Below are positions 1 to 11,852 of a DNA stretch of 64,000 nt, in pieces. Under the pieces are notes generated by a model. It was not told the origin of the DNA. It did no database searches and saw only the letters and a program-made list of their open reading frames with translations. The position numbers and the translations under genes are program-made. This DNA comes from Diphasiastrum complanatum (Eukaryota > Streptophyta > Lycopodiopsida > Lycopodiales > Lycopodiaceae), in NCBI GenBank assembly GCA_029204225.1, contig CM055114.1, positions 11,285,634-11,349,633 on the forward strand. Direction: 5' to 3'. Position 1 is the first letter of the stretch; each line of letters opens with the position of its first letter.

Positions 1-114
1 TTCCAAAGAATGCAAATCCTTTTAAATAGGAAGAGGGACCTTATAATAATTACTTGAGGCCTGTGATATGGAAAAAAATGGGGAACACAAAAATTGAACC
101 AGATTGAATTCTTG

Positions 115-403
115 CTAAAGAATGATTGGAACTATGAAAGTCAAATATATAAAAAGTGACATGCATAGCCAAACATACCTACAAGCACGATAGGATTGGT
201 GTTATGTCAAATGTTGTACTGATGTAGTTTGCGCCGTCTTTGAAATACATTCTATAAAAATAGACAACTCATAATGACAATATTATCTCAAAATGAGTGG
301 AACTATGAAATTCAAATGTATAAAGAGTGACACGCATAGACAATATTATCTCAAAATGATTGGAACTATGAAAGTCAAATGTATAAAGAGTGACATGCAT
401 AGA
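115..403. repeat. 63-bp tandem duplication with a third older copy
   Basis: Two adjacent units at 278-340 and 341-403 are nearly identical; both contain the run TATTATCTCAAAATGA followed by an AACTATGAAA block. A more diverged partial copy lies at about 115-190, and a CAAACATACCTACAA block follows both the old copy and the last new copy. There is no coding frame. The block may belong to the LTR of the decayed minus-strand gypsy element whose end lies just to the right. Confidence 0.75.
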
Positions 404-914
404 CAAACATACCTACAAACATGATAGGGTTGGTGTAAGGAAGATCTACCTAGATCCTGTTGCATGCAACCAAAAGGACACCTGTGGAGCCAAACCACCC
501 AACCAACCTGAAACAGATAGTCAAATCCCCAACAGCTTCACCCTCAAGCCATGATGATTGAATGCAAGAGAGGAGAGGATCCTGGCTCTTGAAAACATGA
601 ATTTGGAATAAGGAGTAGGGTGAGTTCCAGCTGGTTATATAATCTCCAAAAGATAGAAAATATTTTGTCTAGGATCCCTCCGATCCTATCAAAAGCATTT
701 GATCTCCTGTTCTTGCATAATAATAGTAGTCAAACACCATGCAAGTGCTCCATAAGTCCAATTATAGATCTGGGCCCTCATAAGTTTATTAATTACATTA
801 TCGGTCAAGCTCGGAATGGCGTGCCATAACTAACAACCTTATACACTGGAGTACTGGCTATCCATGTCAGGAATTATTCCAAATCCCACATATTGGACAT
901 GGACATACTGAATA

Positions 915-1455
915 TTCTTCTCCCCTTAAACTACTTCTGTCCTCAGAAGTGGAAACTAGGAAAGATCCACATTATGCTTTTAAATTTTTCCCATGAATCA
1001 TCATCCTCAATCTGTGACTCGTCTACCTAATCAAACACTCATGTTTATCTCTGATTATGAGTACTCTTTTAGGTTTTAAAGGTACATTGAACAATAAGTT
1101 CTTCGAATGGATAAAATCTTCAACGCATTCAACTGTCATCATCATATAAACTAAGTTTTAAGTAATTTATATGAAACACAAGATGAGCAGTCGACTTATT
1201 TAGAAAATCAAGTTCAAAAGCTAACAAACCAATTCTTCAACTTTCACATTTACCCAAAAAAACATTATTTTTTCAAATAAGTACTTAGATATGGAACAAT
1301 TTTCCAATTGTTTATCTCTACTCTGAAGTACTATACATGCTTCTAGAAGTACACTAAGAGATAAATTTTCGTATTGGGTCTGATTATCTCCAAATTGGCA
1401 ATGGTACCTTCAGGTAAATTCAATCTACATGAACCACTGGATGAATCATCACCTA
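915..1455 (-). pseudogene. decayed gypsy polyprotein C-terminus with polypurine tract
   Basis: On the minus strand, about 1452-1406 reads IHPVVHVD-stop-IYLK, close to the IHPVFHVSQLK block that precedes the C-terminal region of plant gypsy integrases. Further on, 1030-945 reads DDDSWEKFKSIMWIFPSFHF, like the end of gypsy polyproteins. A purine run (TTTAAGGGGAGAAGAA, minus strand, about 915-930) follows where a PPT should be, so 1-914 may be LTR. Several stops and frame changes are present. The motif matches are short, so the assignment is tentative; no upstream pol was found. Confidence 0.35.
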
Positions 1456-1943
1456 CATTGGAGATCAATCTTCAAAAGTTAGAGAAACAAATTATTATAG
1501 TCCAAGACTATCCACAATTTCTTGTAGACCTGTCATAAATGCTTCTTGATACAAATAAATTTAGAATTTAAGATAAAACAAAGGTATAACAATTCATCCT
1601 ACCAGAATCTCTAGGAGATCCATCAAGATAAAAATTACTTTAACTCAATTCTGAGTACTCCGGATACTCGCTTGGGTTAATTGCTCATCTCATGCAAGAA
1701 AATAACAACCATTCAATGTAGATAGATTCTTTTGTCTCCCAATTAATCGGAGATCTAGACTAAAAACCATACACAAGCATCTATAGACCACAATCTATAG
1801 TAGAGTTTCATCCACTAACATGTGAAATCAAAATGGTAAACGACCTCGGTGCTCATATTTACAATGAATGAGTTGGTTGGACCACCAATATGAGTTGGGC
1901 ATACAACCTGGCTATTATTGGTAAGGGAAGAGCTAGAAGCCTA

Positions 1944-2849
1944 TGTTAGATTTCTTATGATCAGCCTTAAAAATCGTTAAGTAATGAGCATCTTGAAAAT
2001 AGAAGGCTGACAACATGATTTCGGACCTTCACTTTTCCCCTTTAAGTTTTTTTTTTTTTCCCATTTATGTCTTAAAACGATTTAAGGCACCTTTCGCCTT
2101 TTGCCTTCTTCGCCCTTTTTATGTGCCTTCATGAAAAAAGTGACACACTGGCCAGAATGACTTAAAAATCATTTTCTGAACCACCTTCACCTTTTTTGCC
2201 TCTTTGCAAAAAATACGACACAAAACCCAGAATGCCTTAAAAACCATTTTAAGGCACCTTTGTCTTTTTTGCTGCCTTAAAGCTAAGGCACCTTCGGCTT
2301 CTTCGCTATCTTAAATCTAAGGGCGTCTTCAGGATTTGCATACCTTCAATCTAAAGGACACCTTCGGGTTTTTCGGCTTTTTTGCATTTTTCCTACATTT
2401 GCAAACCGACGTCGCCAAACGTATCAACAACCCTAAAATAGCTGGACAACCAAATATCCAAAAGGCGGTGAACCAACTTTTGTACATATGCAAAGACTGG
2501 CATAAATAGCCTTAAAGGCTTGTAAGATATTTTCTCTCTTATAAATCTCTATATTAGCTGAATCAAGCTATGAAGTGTTAGTTTTTGGATTTTCTCTTTC
2601 AATCAGAGTTATATGTAGCCAACGTTATCACGCTCAGCAAGCTGAAGGTATTACTTCAAGCTATTGTACTCACTGTTGACATTTATCAGAGTGCAATTTT
2701 TGTCTCACTACTATGTCATTCATTTGCGCAAACTATATGAATTCTTCTACTTGAATAATTCTGCTGCTAACTGTTGCGTTTCCATTCCAACACACCTATG
2801 CTCTGAGCTACCGAGCCTCTGCTGCACTCATGACCGTCGTTTTATGACA
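1944..2849 (+). repeat. 5' LTR of the copia element at 1944-5771
   Basis: It starts TGTTAGATTTCTTATG and ends TTTATGACA, directly followed by the primer binding site. It is 906 bp, against 722 bp for the 3' LTR. It carries blocks absent from the 3' copy, including about 110 bp after the first 25 bases and a further AAGGCACCTTTG-type segment. The left part is built from degenerate repeats of a CCTTAAA / GGCACCTTCG theme. Confidence 0.88.
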
Positions 2850-2862
2850 TGGTATCAGAGTA
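2850..2862 (+). other. primer binding site, initiator tRNA-Met type
   Basis: TGGTATCAGAGTA follows the 5' LTR with no gap. The first 11 bases are complementary to the 3' end of plant initiator tRNA-Met, the usual copia primer. Confidence 0.85.
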
Positions 2863-2996
2863 GGCATTTCAGTAATCTGCATTTCTACTACGGATTATCA
2901 GTCTCTTGTTTCTATCAAGACGTCTTTCTAGCAAACGCGCAACCAACAGTATTCCGACAGTCATTGTTTCTACCAACGATCTCGTTCAACCAGAAT

Positions 2997-3830
2997 GGAT
3001 CCATCATCTAGTTCATCTCTCATTGACAAACTCGATGGAGATAACTACCATCTCTAGAAATTCAAGATGAAGGTTATACTTCTAGCCAAAGGACTATGGG
3101 ACATTGTTGATGGCACAGAGCTCAAACCATAAGGTGATGCAACCATCATCACAAAAGTGGAAACTGAGAGATGGCAAAGCATTTGCCATGATCACTCTCA
3201 ATATCAAGGTACTCAGATCAGCCACATACATGCTGCTCAGACCGCTAAGGATGCATGGGACATCCTAGCAACTCTCTACGACATTAGAAACATTACATCC
3301 AAGCTCCATTTGAGGAAGAAATTCTTCAATCTGAGGCAGATAGTGTTTCGAGCCACCTCAACACTTTCAAAATCTTACGGAACAGATGATTGCAACAGGC
3401 TTAGTCATAGAAGATTCCGATGCACTCATGACTCTATTATCGAGTCTACCTGAAGCCTACGAAAAATGGGTAATGGCAATTTCTACCCAAGAGCACCTCA
3501 CTCTATCAAGAGTACTCTCGCTGCTCCTACAAGAAGATATCAGAAGATTTGCATCCTCCTCAGGCTCAGGATCGGATCCTCAAGCTCTGTATTCAAAAAA
3601 TCAGAAGTTTAGATCCAAGAGATCTACAAAGTCAGGCTCTATTGACAAAATGAGCAACATGTAGTCTGGACCAAATTCCGATTCAGGATCAAATTCAAGC
3701 TCTTCATCATTCCAACCTATGCAAAAACTATTCTGCAGATACTGTAAGAGGACTGGTCACGAAATCAAGGACTGTCGAACTTTGAAGTACAACAACGAAA
3801 AGAAGAAGTAGTTAAAACAACAAGCACATA
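2997..3830 (+). pseudogene. copia gag remnant with CCHC knuckle
   Basis: The ATG at 2997 opens MDPSSSSSLIDKLDGDNYHL, the typical N-terminus of copia gag (UBN2 type). A TAG at 3055 stands where Trp is normal, and a TAA follows at 3130. The middle reads AWDILATLYDIRNITSKLHL and EDSDALMTLLSSLPEAYEKW, both standard gag blocks, with a frame change near 3370-3390. The nucleic-acid-binding knuckle CRYCKRTGHEIKDC is intact at about 3735-3776. A TAG at 3809 replaces a probable Gln. It would package element RNA; here it is broken. Confidence 0.8.
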
Positions 3831-3899
3831 GTGCTACAGATAGTCACTCAAATCAACAAGAAGAAAAAGAAGAAGATGAAGCAGCTTTCACGACCAAAG

Positions 3900-4860
3900 T
3901 CGGAGAACAACAGGATATTGATTCCTAGTATCTAGACTCCGGAGCAGCTCAACACATGACTCACCATAGCAACTGGTTACAAGCCGCTCACCCACTCTTG
4001 AGTTGCACAACTTGGAGACAACTCATCGCATTCAATCAAAGTTGAAGAAACAGTCAGGGTTGAATTCAAAAAGAGTGAATTCAAGTTGCTGTCCAACGTT
4101 CTCCATGTTCCAAATCTGACCAAGAATCTGCTCTCAGTTAGCAGAATCACCGATTCAGGTAGGAGGGTCGCATTCGATACAGAAGGCTGCACAATTCTTG
4201 ACAAATCCTGAAAGGTTCTAGCCTACGGAAGAAGAAGCGGCTATCTGTACAAACTCAGCCATTGCTATTCTTCTAACAGTCAAGCTATTTACACAGCCAC
4301 TTCTGAATCAACTTATATGTTGTGGCATTTCAAACTTGGCCATCTCAACTACAACAATATTCAACAAATGTCAACTCAGAGTCTAGTACAAGACCTGCCT
4401 TCAATTAGCAAACCAACTTCTCCATGCAAAAGTTGTATTATCAACAAGGATGCAAGGAGTCCCTTCAGCTCAGACTCAGTTCATACATCCAAGGGCTTGC
4501 TTGACCTTGTATATAGCAACATTTGTGAACCGATGCAGACTGCTTCCACAGGGGGAGCTCTCTATTTCCTAACCTTCATCGACGATTTCTCTCAAAGGAC
4601 TGCTACCTACTTTAAGAAGAACAAATCCGAAACATTCAAGTTCTTCATGCAGTTCAAGGCGTCTGTAGAGAATCAGACCCAGAGGAAGATCAAGACTCTA
4701 TGCACAGATGGAGGGGGGGAGTACATCTCCACAAAATTCAAAGAGTTCTGCAAGGTCAACATGATACTTCAACAATACACAATCAGCTACTCACCTTAGT
4801 CCAATGGTGTAGTTGAGCGGAAGAACCAGACACTCATCGAAGTGTCAAGAGCATGATGAC
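3900..4860 (+). pseudogene. copia protease and integrase remnant
   Basis: The protease active-site region reads DIDS-stop-YLDSGAAQHMT at about 3918-3960; the TAG at 3926 replaces the usual Trp, and the catalytic D-S-G triad is kept. From 4317 the frame gives the GAG-pre-integrase and HHCC zinc region (HFKLGHLNY... CKSC), then the core with DLVYSN, FIDDFSQRTA and TDGGGEYI. A TAG at 4797 sits in the expected P-Q-x-NGVVERKN motif, which carries the third catalytic acid. The frame ends in SRA followed by TGA TGA near 4854, where the large deletion starts. Confidence 0.8.
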
Positions 4861-5040
4861 CCATGCCACTCTTCCAAAGAAATCTTGGGCAGAAGCTGTT
4901 ACTACAGAGAAATGAATCAATTTTCTATAGAACAAACTACATGGCAGCAAATTACTTCACAAAGGCTTTATCAAAGGAGCAACATCTCAGATTTAACGAT
5001 ATGTTAAATCTGAAGATCAAAGTTTTTCAAAATCCTCATT

Positions 5041-5049
5041 AAGGGGGAG
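5041..5049 (+). other. polypurine tract
   Basis: AAGGGGGAG lies immediately before the TG of the 3' LTR, the position where plus-strand DNA synthesis starts in LTR elements. Confidence 0.8.
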
Positions 5050-5771
5050 TGTTAGATTTCTTATGCTCAGCCTTTTTCATTTATGTCTTAAAATGATTTA
5101 AGGCACCTTTTGTTTTTTGCCTTCTTTGCCCTTTTTACGTGCCTTCACGAAAAAAGTGACACACTAGCTAGAATGACTTAAGAACCATTTCTGGACCACC
5201 TTCGCCTTTTTCGCCTCCTTCGACTTCTTCACTGCCTTAACTCTAAGGATTTGCATACCTTCAGTCTAAAGGACACCTTCGGGTTTTTCGGCTTTTTTGC
5301 ATTTTTCCTACATTGGCAAACCGATGTTGCCAAACGTATCAGCAACTCTAAAATTGCTAGACAACCAAATATCTAAAAGGCGGTGAAGCGGTTACCAGCT
5401 TTTTACATATGCAAAGACTGGCATAAATAGCCCTAAAGGCTTGTAAGATATTTTCTCTCTTGTAAATCTCTATATTAGCTGAATCAAGCTATGTAAGTGT
5501 TAATTTTTGGAATTTCTCTTTCAATCAGAGTTATTTGCAACCAGTGTTATCACGCTCAGCAAGCTAAAGTTATTACTTCAAGCTATTGTACTCACTATTG
5601 ATATTTATCAGAGTGCAATTTTTGTCTCACTATTGTGTCATTCATTTGCGCAAATTGTATGAATTCTTCTACTTGAATAATTCTACTGCTAACTTTTGCG
5701 TTTCTGTTCCAAAACGCCTATGCTCTGAGCTACCGGGCCTCCGCTATGCTCACGACCACTGTTTTACGACA
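5050..5771 (+). repeat. 3' LTR of the copia element at 1944-5771
   Basis: It starts TGTTAGATTTCTTATGC and ends GTTTTACGACA, matching the 5' LTR along most of its length, with deletions relative to it and scattered substitutions. The divergence points to an old insertion. Confidence 0.88.
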
Positions 5772-6776
5772 ACCTAGAGCCTATCTAGCTACCAAGTCCT
5801 AACCGTTTGTCTCCCCCCATTATTTTTCATTGTTTCATGTCTTGTCTTAGTCTTGGCTCACAACGCTTTTCCTTAGAGCAAGTTTGCCCCTTAGTTTCAA
5901 TCCATTTCTTGCTATAGGAGCCATTTAGGCCCAGACTCGAGCTCCACTACTAGCTTCACTACAACAACTAAGTGACTGGCGCACCATACATTGGAGGCTC
6001 ACTCAAATCATATATATCTTTGCTAGCTAATCCATGGGTTGGATGCTTTAGCCAATTTTTTCTACACTTGCTCTAGGACTTGCAAGTGAGTTGATGTCCT
6101 CATCAAAGCCAATTTTTAGATTAATTTATGCACATGTCCAATTTGACAATCTTATTACAAAAGCTAAAAATCCTACAATTACACGGGCCCAAGCTTAAAT
6201 CACTAGTCCTTAGAGTACATTAAAAATTGAAAAAAAAATTCCAACTTGTGTCAGAATTGACTTTGTTGTTGTTTGCTTGTATGAGCTCTAGATTCTTCTT
6301 CATCCAGCACAACCTTTTTTATGAGAGCTCCTCAAGTTGGATCCATCATTTTGCATCTCAGATTCTTGTTGACTTCTTTATGTTCAAGATCTACCTTTGT
6401 CACACAAATTTTTGTAAGCTCTTTGACCTCCAAATATAGCTTGATCCACACTTTGATGGTTCACCTAATACATTTATTTGAAGTGAAGCATGCTCTTTGT
6501 CCTTTGCTTGACCACACCTCACCCAAGAGTCACAAGCAACATGTATGTGAAAATTTGTCTCAGCCTTGTCATACAGCTTAAATTTGTCTTCAACCAATCC
6601 AATGCATCTAGTAATTGGCATCACTTTTGTTTAGACATGTTTATTTTGTTGGCTATCCTATTTGTCATAACTAGAGCATCTATTCCACCGTAAAGGGTCA
6701 TTACATGTAGAGTACCGATATCATCAATTGGGGACATGCCTTAGCGACCATCGATTGTGTCAATGCCACTCTTTGT
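5772..6776. other. no gene recognised
   Basis: This is AT-rich sequence between the copia element and the first clear gypsy coding block. It may be the leader, gag and protease portion of the gypsy element at 6777-13805, but no gag knuckle, protease motif or LTR boundary could be recognised. Confidence 0.4.
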
Positions 6777-8300
6777 GTGCAAGAAGTTCAAGAAGAGGAA
6801 CCAATTGAAATCACTATACACTCCACAAATATCAACACTCCCATCTTGCCCTTGCACATGATAGATGCACTCCCTATTGAGTGGATGCCTGACGAAGACT
6901 TAGTTCGTGAAAAAACACCAAAACATCCATGCATGCCTACTATTACCAATCCACAAATATCCCGCATGCTAACAAACAAATCAAGGGTTGACGTACGATT
7001 GACTGATAAGCAATTCCAAATGCGTGAAAAACTGAAACAGCCAATCAAACCTTTGATTCAAAATCAAAAAAATCCTAGTCAAGCTTCATCATCTACAAGT
7101 AGATCTATAGAGGACATTCCTAAGATCCCACACGAGGTAGTTGATGATCCACTTTATGATGTTTTCCAGCATTTTAAGGAGTACACCACTGATGATGTCA
7201 CCATCACATGGTTAAGCCAAAACGGGAGCCTCAACCGCCATCAACTTCTTTTAGGACCTGCAAAGACCATACCTCTTAATCTGAAGGATGATGATGAAGA
7301 CATCAACCATATCGTACATGTAGGAGCCCAGCTGAATCCACCCCAATTATGGGACTTGGAATAGTTATTGCACAAATACAGAGATGTTGCATGGAATTAT
7401 AAAGAGATGAAAGGGGTTCCTCCTGACGTTGTCGTCCATACAATCCCATTGCACGATGGTGCCATACATGTCCAAGCAAAATCTTATCGCACCAATCCCA
7501 CATATCGCGAGAATATACAAGAAGATATTCAAAAGCTTTTTGATGCTAGTTTCATTTATGAAATCGAGCATACCAGTTGGGTATCACCAGTTGTAGTGGT
7601 ACCAAACAAGAACGATAAACTCCATATCTACGTGGATTTAAAGAATTTTAATGATCAAACAGAGAAGGGGCACTTTCCCTTACCTCTGACTACACAAATC
7701 CTCGAAGATATGGCAGGAGCAAAAGCTTTTAGCTTCCTCGATGGTTTTAGTGGGTATTTCTTAGTCCAAATTGCTCCTGAAGATTGTTTCAAAACGGCTT
7801 TTGTTATTGAGTTTGGTACCTTTGCATATAACGTTATGCCATTCGGTCTGTGCAATGTCCCATCCACATTTCAAAGGGTGATGTAACGAGCTTTCAAGGA
7901 TCTGTTGCACAAGAATCTAGAGATTTATCTCGATGAACTTGGTGTGCATTCCTCTCAAGATAAGCATCTCGATGCCCTTGAACAAGTGCTCATTCGCTAT
8001 CGAAGGTTCGGAATTTCATTGAATCCCGACAAGTGCCAGATCTGGGTTATCCATCGAAATGGTATCGCCACTGATCCTGAAAAGATCAGAGTCATTCTTG
8101 AAATGCCCCTACCCGGCACAATGAAAGAAATTTACATCTTATTATCAAATTTTTATAATACAATGCGGTTAGTATATCAAATCGTTACCAACCCAAGGTG
8201 GACAGAAGACAGGATTAAAGCGTTTGAAGATCTTAAACAGGCTTTAGTTACCGCACCCATTTTTCGCATGCCTGATTATATTAAGGAGTTCCATGTGCAT
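6777..8300 (+). pseudogene. gypsy pol remnant, linker plus reverse transcriptase (5' part)
   Basis: A single frame runs from 6777 to 8300 with two stops (TAG 7362, TAA 7884) and no frameshift. The first 190 codons are the linker between protease and RT (WMPDEDLVRE... DVFQHFKEYT). RT follows: YRDVAWNYKEMKG, SWVSPVVVVPNK, FLDGFSGY (first catalytic Asp kept), MPFGLCNVPSTFQRVM. The catalytic box reads YLDE at 7926-7937 instead of YLDD, so a metal-binding Asp is lost. The RNase H entry EFHVH ends at 8300, where another element is inserted; the frame resumes at 13082. Confidence 0.85.
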
Positions 8301-9542
8301 TGTAGCGCAGGCATTCCAAAGGGAGCCGGGAACCACGACTTAGCTTCCCAGCCTTCAACTCTTGCCATCCAAACCCACTTGACATACAAGCAGCCAACTC
8401 ACCAACAATGATCAGACCTAACCAACTTGAAGTTCCGAAAACCAACGTTGAGATCCAACCTGGCACCATGCCAGATCGGGGGTCCCGATGTGGGTTACTT
8501 CCCTCCAAACAAGCCGCCCGACATACATCAAACTTAACCAACTCGAAGCTTCGTTACAAACGAGTAACATCCATTCCAAGCAAGCGGTCTGACTTACATC
8601 AGACTTAACCAACTGAAAGCTTCGTCACTAGCGTTGGAAGCCAACCTGGCGCCACGCCAGACTAGACAGCCATAAACAGGTAACTTCTACCCAAGCAAGC
8701 CATCCAACTCAGCCAACAAGTTAGAGCCCGTTCCCCAAGAGCTTAACCCATTCACGTTCATGCAAGGAACACTCAGAACCACAAGCCGCGACATATATGG
8801 AGACAACCAGTTCCTGGACCAAATGGTCCCGACAGCATATTGCTGGCGCCACGGACCGAATGGTCCCGACGGCATACCGTGGTGTCCTGGGATACGACCC
8901 TTAGCTATGTGCCAACTTAAAAATTTTGAAGCGGCCTTACAACTGGCACTTTTATCGAACACTGAAACCTAGAAGGTAATCAGAGTCAGTTTGAGAAAAA
9001 TCCCACTTTATTGATAAATTTGAGAAGGTTACATTTCAAGTGTGTGACCGACCCGAGTCTCCGGGGTGCTAGCATGCCAAGGCGAGTGCCAGGACAACAT
9101 TCCAGCAAGGGAGGTTGAGGCTTGGTTGGAGATCGCCCTGAGTCGCAACCCGCACGCCCCTATAGTATTGGTGGGATTCGGCACCCCCCCTCATACCAAG
9201 TACTCTACCCAGGCTGGTAAAGCATGTTTTTCTCTCTCTAGGATTTTCTCTCTCTAGAAAGTCATTTTATCTCTCTAGAATTATTGATCCCCAGGCTTCC
9301 TTTAATCATGCCTAGATCGTGTGAGGTGATTGCACATCGATCTGAGCTCTCTAGACTTTGCTAGTACCGATCAAAGATTTTCAGCCATAGGAACTTGGCA
9401 CCGGCTAGATTCTGGTCACAGTGGCATCGGGAGCGGCGCCGGCGCCAGTGGCGCCGGGAGCAGCAGGGGCGCTGCTGGGACCGGGGACAATGCTGGCACC
9501 AGTGGCGCTGGAAGTAAAGCTTGTAAAGGTAGCTTTACGACA
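8301..9542 (-). repeat. 3' LTR (minus orientation) of the nested element
   Basis: On the minus strand it begins TGTCGTAAAGCTACC and ends GCGCTACA. It is about 90% like the copy at 11853-13081 by eye. It contains a GC-rich stretch (about 9420-9510) of GGCGCCGGCGCC-type palindromic repeats and a TTTCTCTCTCTAG cluster. Confidence 0.88.
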
Positions 9543-9556
9543 TCCACCCCACCTTT
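9543..9556 (-). other. polypurine tract of the nested element
   Basis: The minus strand reads AAAGGTGGGGTGGA directly before the TG of its 3' LTR. This supports minus orientation. Confidence 0.6.
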
Positions 9557-11837
9557 ATGAAATCTAATGTCCTCATCAGATGTCAGATTAAAGTAAAGGT
9601 GTCTCCCAATTAAAATAAATATACATTTAAGCTACTTGGCACAGTACTCAATTTACTGGCCACTTTCTATTAACATTGAAGCTAGCACACCACAAGTTGG
9701 AGGCTCAGCTCTTTGTACTGAAAAATTACATAACTTGAAAATATCTCTTTGTCTGGGAAAAGCGTAGATTTTATATCGCTTACGTAAAACCCAAGAAGCT
9801 TATTAACTGGTGACAGAGGCCTTTCTGTGAAATGTTCGCCCCTGTCGCTTCTGACTTTTTGAGTTTGGAACTCCTTTGAGCTCCTGATTTGTCCTTGATG
9901 CACTTTGTGTTGAGCTCCCTGAGCTCCAGATTTGATTAGTTTCGCACAGGTATCAAGGCTCCCTGAGCCAAAGAATTTATCGTTTGATTGCCCACTTTAT
10001 GGTCCACTCCGTGCCTTGTTGCTTCTGCACCTTGATTTCTCTCCTTGTCCCAACCTGATCTTGATACTTTTCCTTCTTGGCTCTTTAAGGTAGGCAAAGA
10101 TTGAGTACTCCGCAATGCACCTCTCACTAAGCTTGAAGTAGCTCTTTGAATCAGCCCAAATGTAACCATTGACCTCGTGGAGAGCCAAAGGGTCGCACCA
10201 GTTTGATCCGCATACGAACTATCTCTTCGCGTTTGTTTGAAGCACCATGTCCGTCGCGCAATTCCGTCACTGGTTAGTTGCCTCACAGTCAAAACAAGAA
10301 GTGTACATCAAGCTTGGCTTCAAGTAGCTCTCTTTGAATCAGACACATGCACCCAGAGTTTGCACTAGTCCAATCTCAACACGAACTGTCCCTTAGCATC
10401 CATTCGAAATACCAAGTCTCTCATGCAAGACTCAACTTTCACAGTTCCTTCGTTGATCAGCTGCCTTACACGTAACACAAGTCAGCGTACTCATATGTTT
10501 CCTCATCATTGCTGGTCCAGAGAAAGCCTACAACAAGCTTTCCTTTCCACAACAAAAACTTGTCAACTTATTAGGTCCAAAGTTCGCCAGTCTCCTTGTG
10601 TGAGTATGGCTAGGTCACCTTGAATTTGCCCCCGTTTTGATCAACTTTCATTCAAAATTTGTCCCAAGAGAGAGGTGTGTGTGATGTTCCCCTCCACTTA
10701 TAAAATCAGCTGATCGGACTTAGAGTAGAGTTCTTCGGACAAAAAGCCTTTCCAACACTTTGCTTCCCATCTGCTAGGATTATGGCTCGATCCAACTTGT
10801 TGCCAATCTCTGAAGAGGATCCTAGTCTTTTTCCTTTGAGGAAAAACCCAACTGATACTGGATATCACCCATGCTCAGTGAGTTTAAGTTCCGAAGGTGG
10901 CCGTCCCAAATGAAGACCAACTGCTCCATAGAAGATCTCCCCTGAAATTGCCCTTTCCAACTTTTGACTTCCTGCTTGCGTCTGGTGGGCGTTGTCGCAA
11001 ATGAAACTAACCCAAGAAACAGGCTAGCCATCCATCATTTGCAAACATTGAGTCGTTTCGTTGCCATTCGCGTGCGAGTACTTGAACTGCAAATCCGCCC
11101 CACAGATTCTATAGTCCTCTTTGTTTGATGGTATCAGCCTTCAAAAAAAAGGTTTCTTCTCGAGCCATCAGCTCCTTGTATCACAAGCAATCATGCAAAC
11201 CAGGCAAAGCACGAGTACTAAGACTCACCACGAATACATGCAAGCAAGACACTCAGGCAGGTTTACTAACATGTAACAAAGACAAGGTCCCCCTTTGAGA
11301 TGGTCCTGCCAACAGACCTTTGCTTGGCCGCGCCCCTACAAATCCATCACAGAATCAGCCCACATAGTACACCCCTCCAACTATCCGTGCTTTCACCATT
11401 AAGCAGCACATTGCCTCACTCATGCCCCACCACTTTTTGGTCGATAGCCCTTATAGCTAAATGATCGGTGGCTATCCCGCACCAGCAGCTAACCACCCGT
11501 GCTTTCGAGCAGCATCTCTGTATCAATGGTTAACCCGTACAGTTCGAATATGTCGCCCGCACCCCACAAGGCACAGACCGTGCTTACACCAACCTAATGG
11601 CAGCACACTGCCTCATCTGTCCTACGTGCAGACAGCGCCAGGCCCGAACCGCGAGAATTGACCGTGCTTACACCTCAAGGGCAGCACCTTGACTCATCAA
11701 GTCCCCCGTTCTGTCGACCACCCCGACCGTGGACGCACCCGTGCTTACACTGTGGGCAACACCTTGCACAACAGTTGTCTTGATGAACCCCAAATAGTGG
11801 CCATTTTCGTGAGATCCGCATAGCTGACCGGATAGTC
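9557..11837 (-). other. internal region of the nested element, no recognisable coding
   Basis: Only short open frames occur (the longest are about 118 codons at 9936-10292 and 69 at 10822-11031, minus strand). None contains a gag knuckle, a protease D-S/T-G, RT boxes or integrase motifs. A CTCCCTGAGCTCC / CTCCCTGAGCC block is repeated at about 9915 and 9958. A degenerate copia origin is possible from the tRNA-Met primer site, but it is not shown by any protein motif. Confidence 0.5.
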
Positions 11838-11850
11838 GGCTCTCATACCA
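11838..11850 (-). other. primer binding site, tRNA-Met-like
   Basis: Minus-strand TGGTATGAGAGCC differs by one base from TGGTATCAGAGCC, and it starts two bases after the LTR end. Confidence 0.65.
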
Positions 11851-11852
11851 CA

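Larger units (their letters stand above)
1944..5771 (+). mobile_element. Ty1/copia LTR retrotransposon, internally deleted
   Basis: The element has TG...CA LTRs (1944-2849 and 5050-5771), a tRNA-iMet primer binding site right after the 5' LTR, a polypurine tract right before the 3' LTR, and flanks GCCTA (1939-1943) and ACCTA (5772-5776) that fit a 5-bp target duplication with one mismatch. Gag, protease and integrase remnants occur in copia order. The frame then jumps at about 4860-4940 to the very end of RNase H (ANYFTKALSKEQHLRF), so the rest of integrase, all of RT and most of RNase H are missing. Several in-frame stops show that it is dead. Confidence 0.9.

Noticed and set aside
9330-9560. 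Gly/Ala/Ser-rich frame, repeated at 12869-13123
   Set aside because: It lies inside an LTR, arises from the GGCGCC repeat, and is in the opposite orientation to the element.
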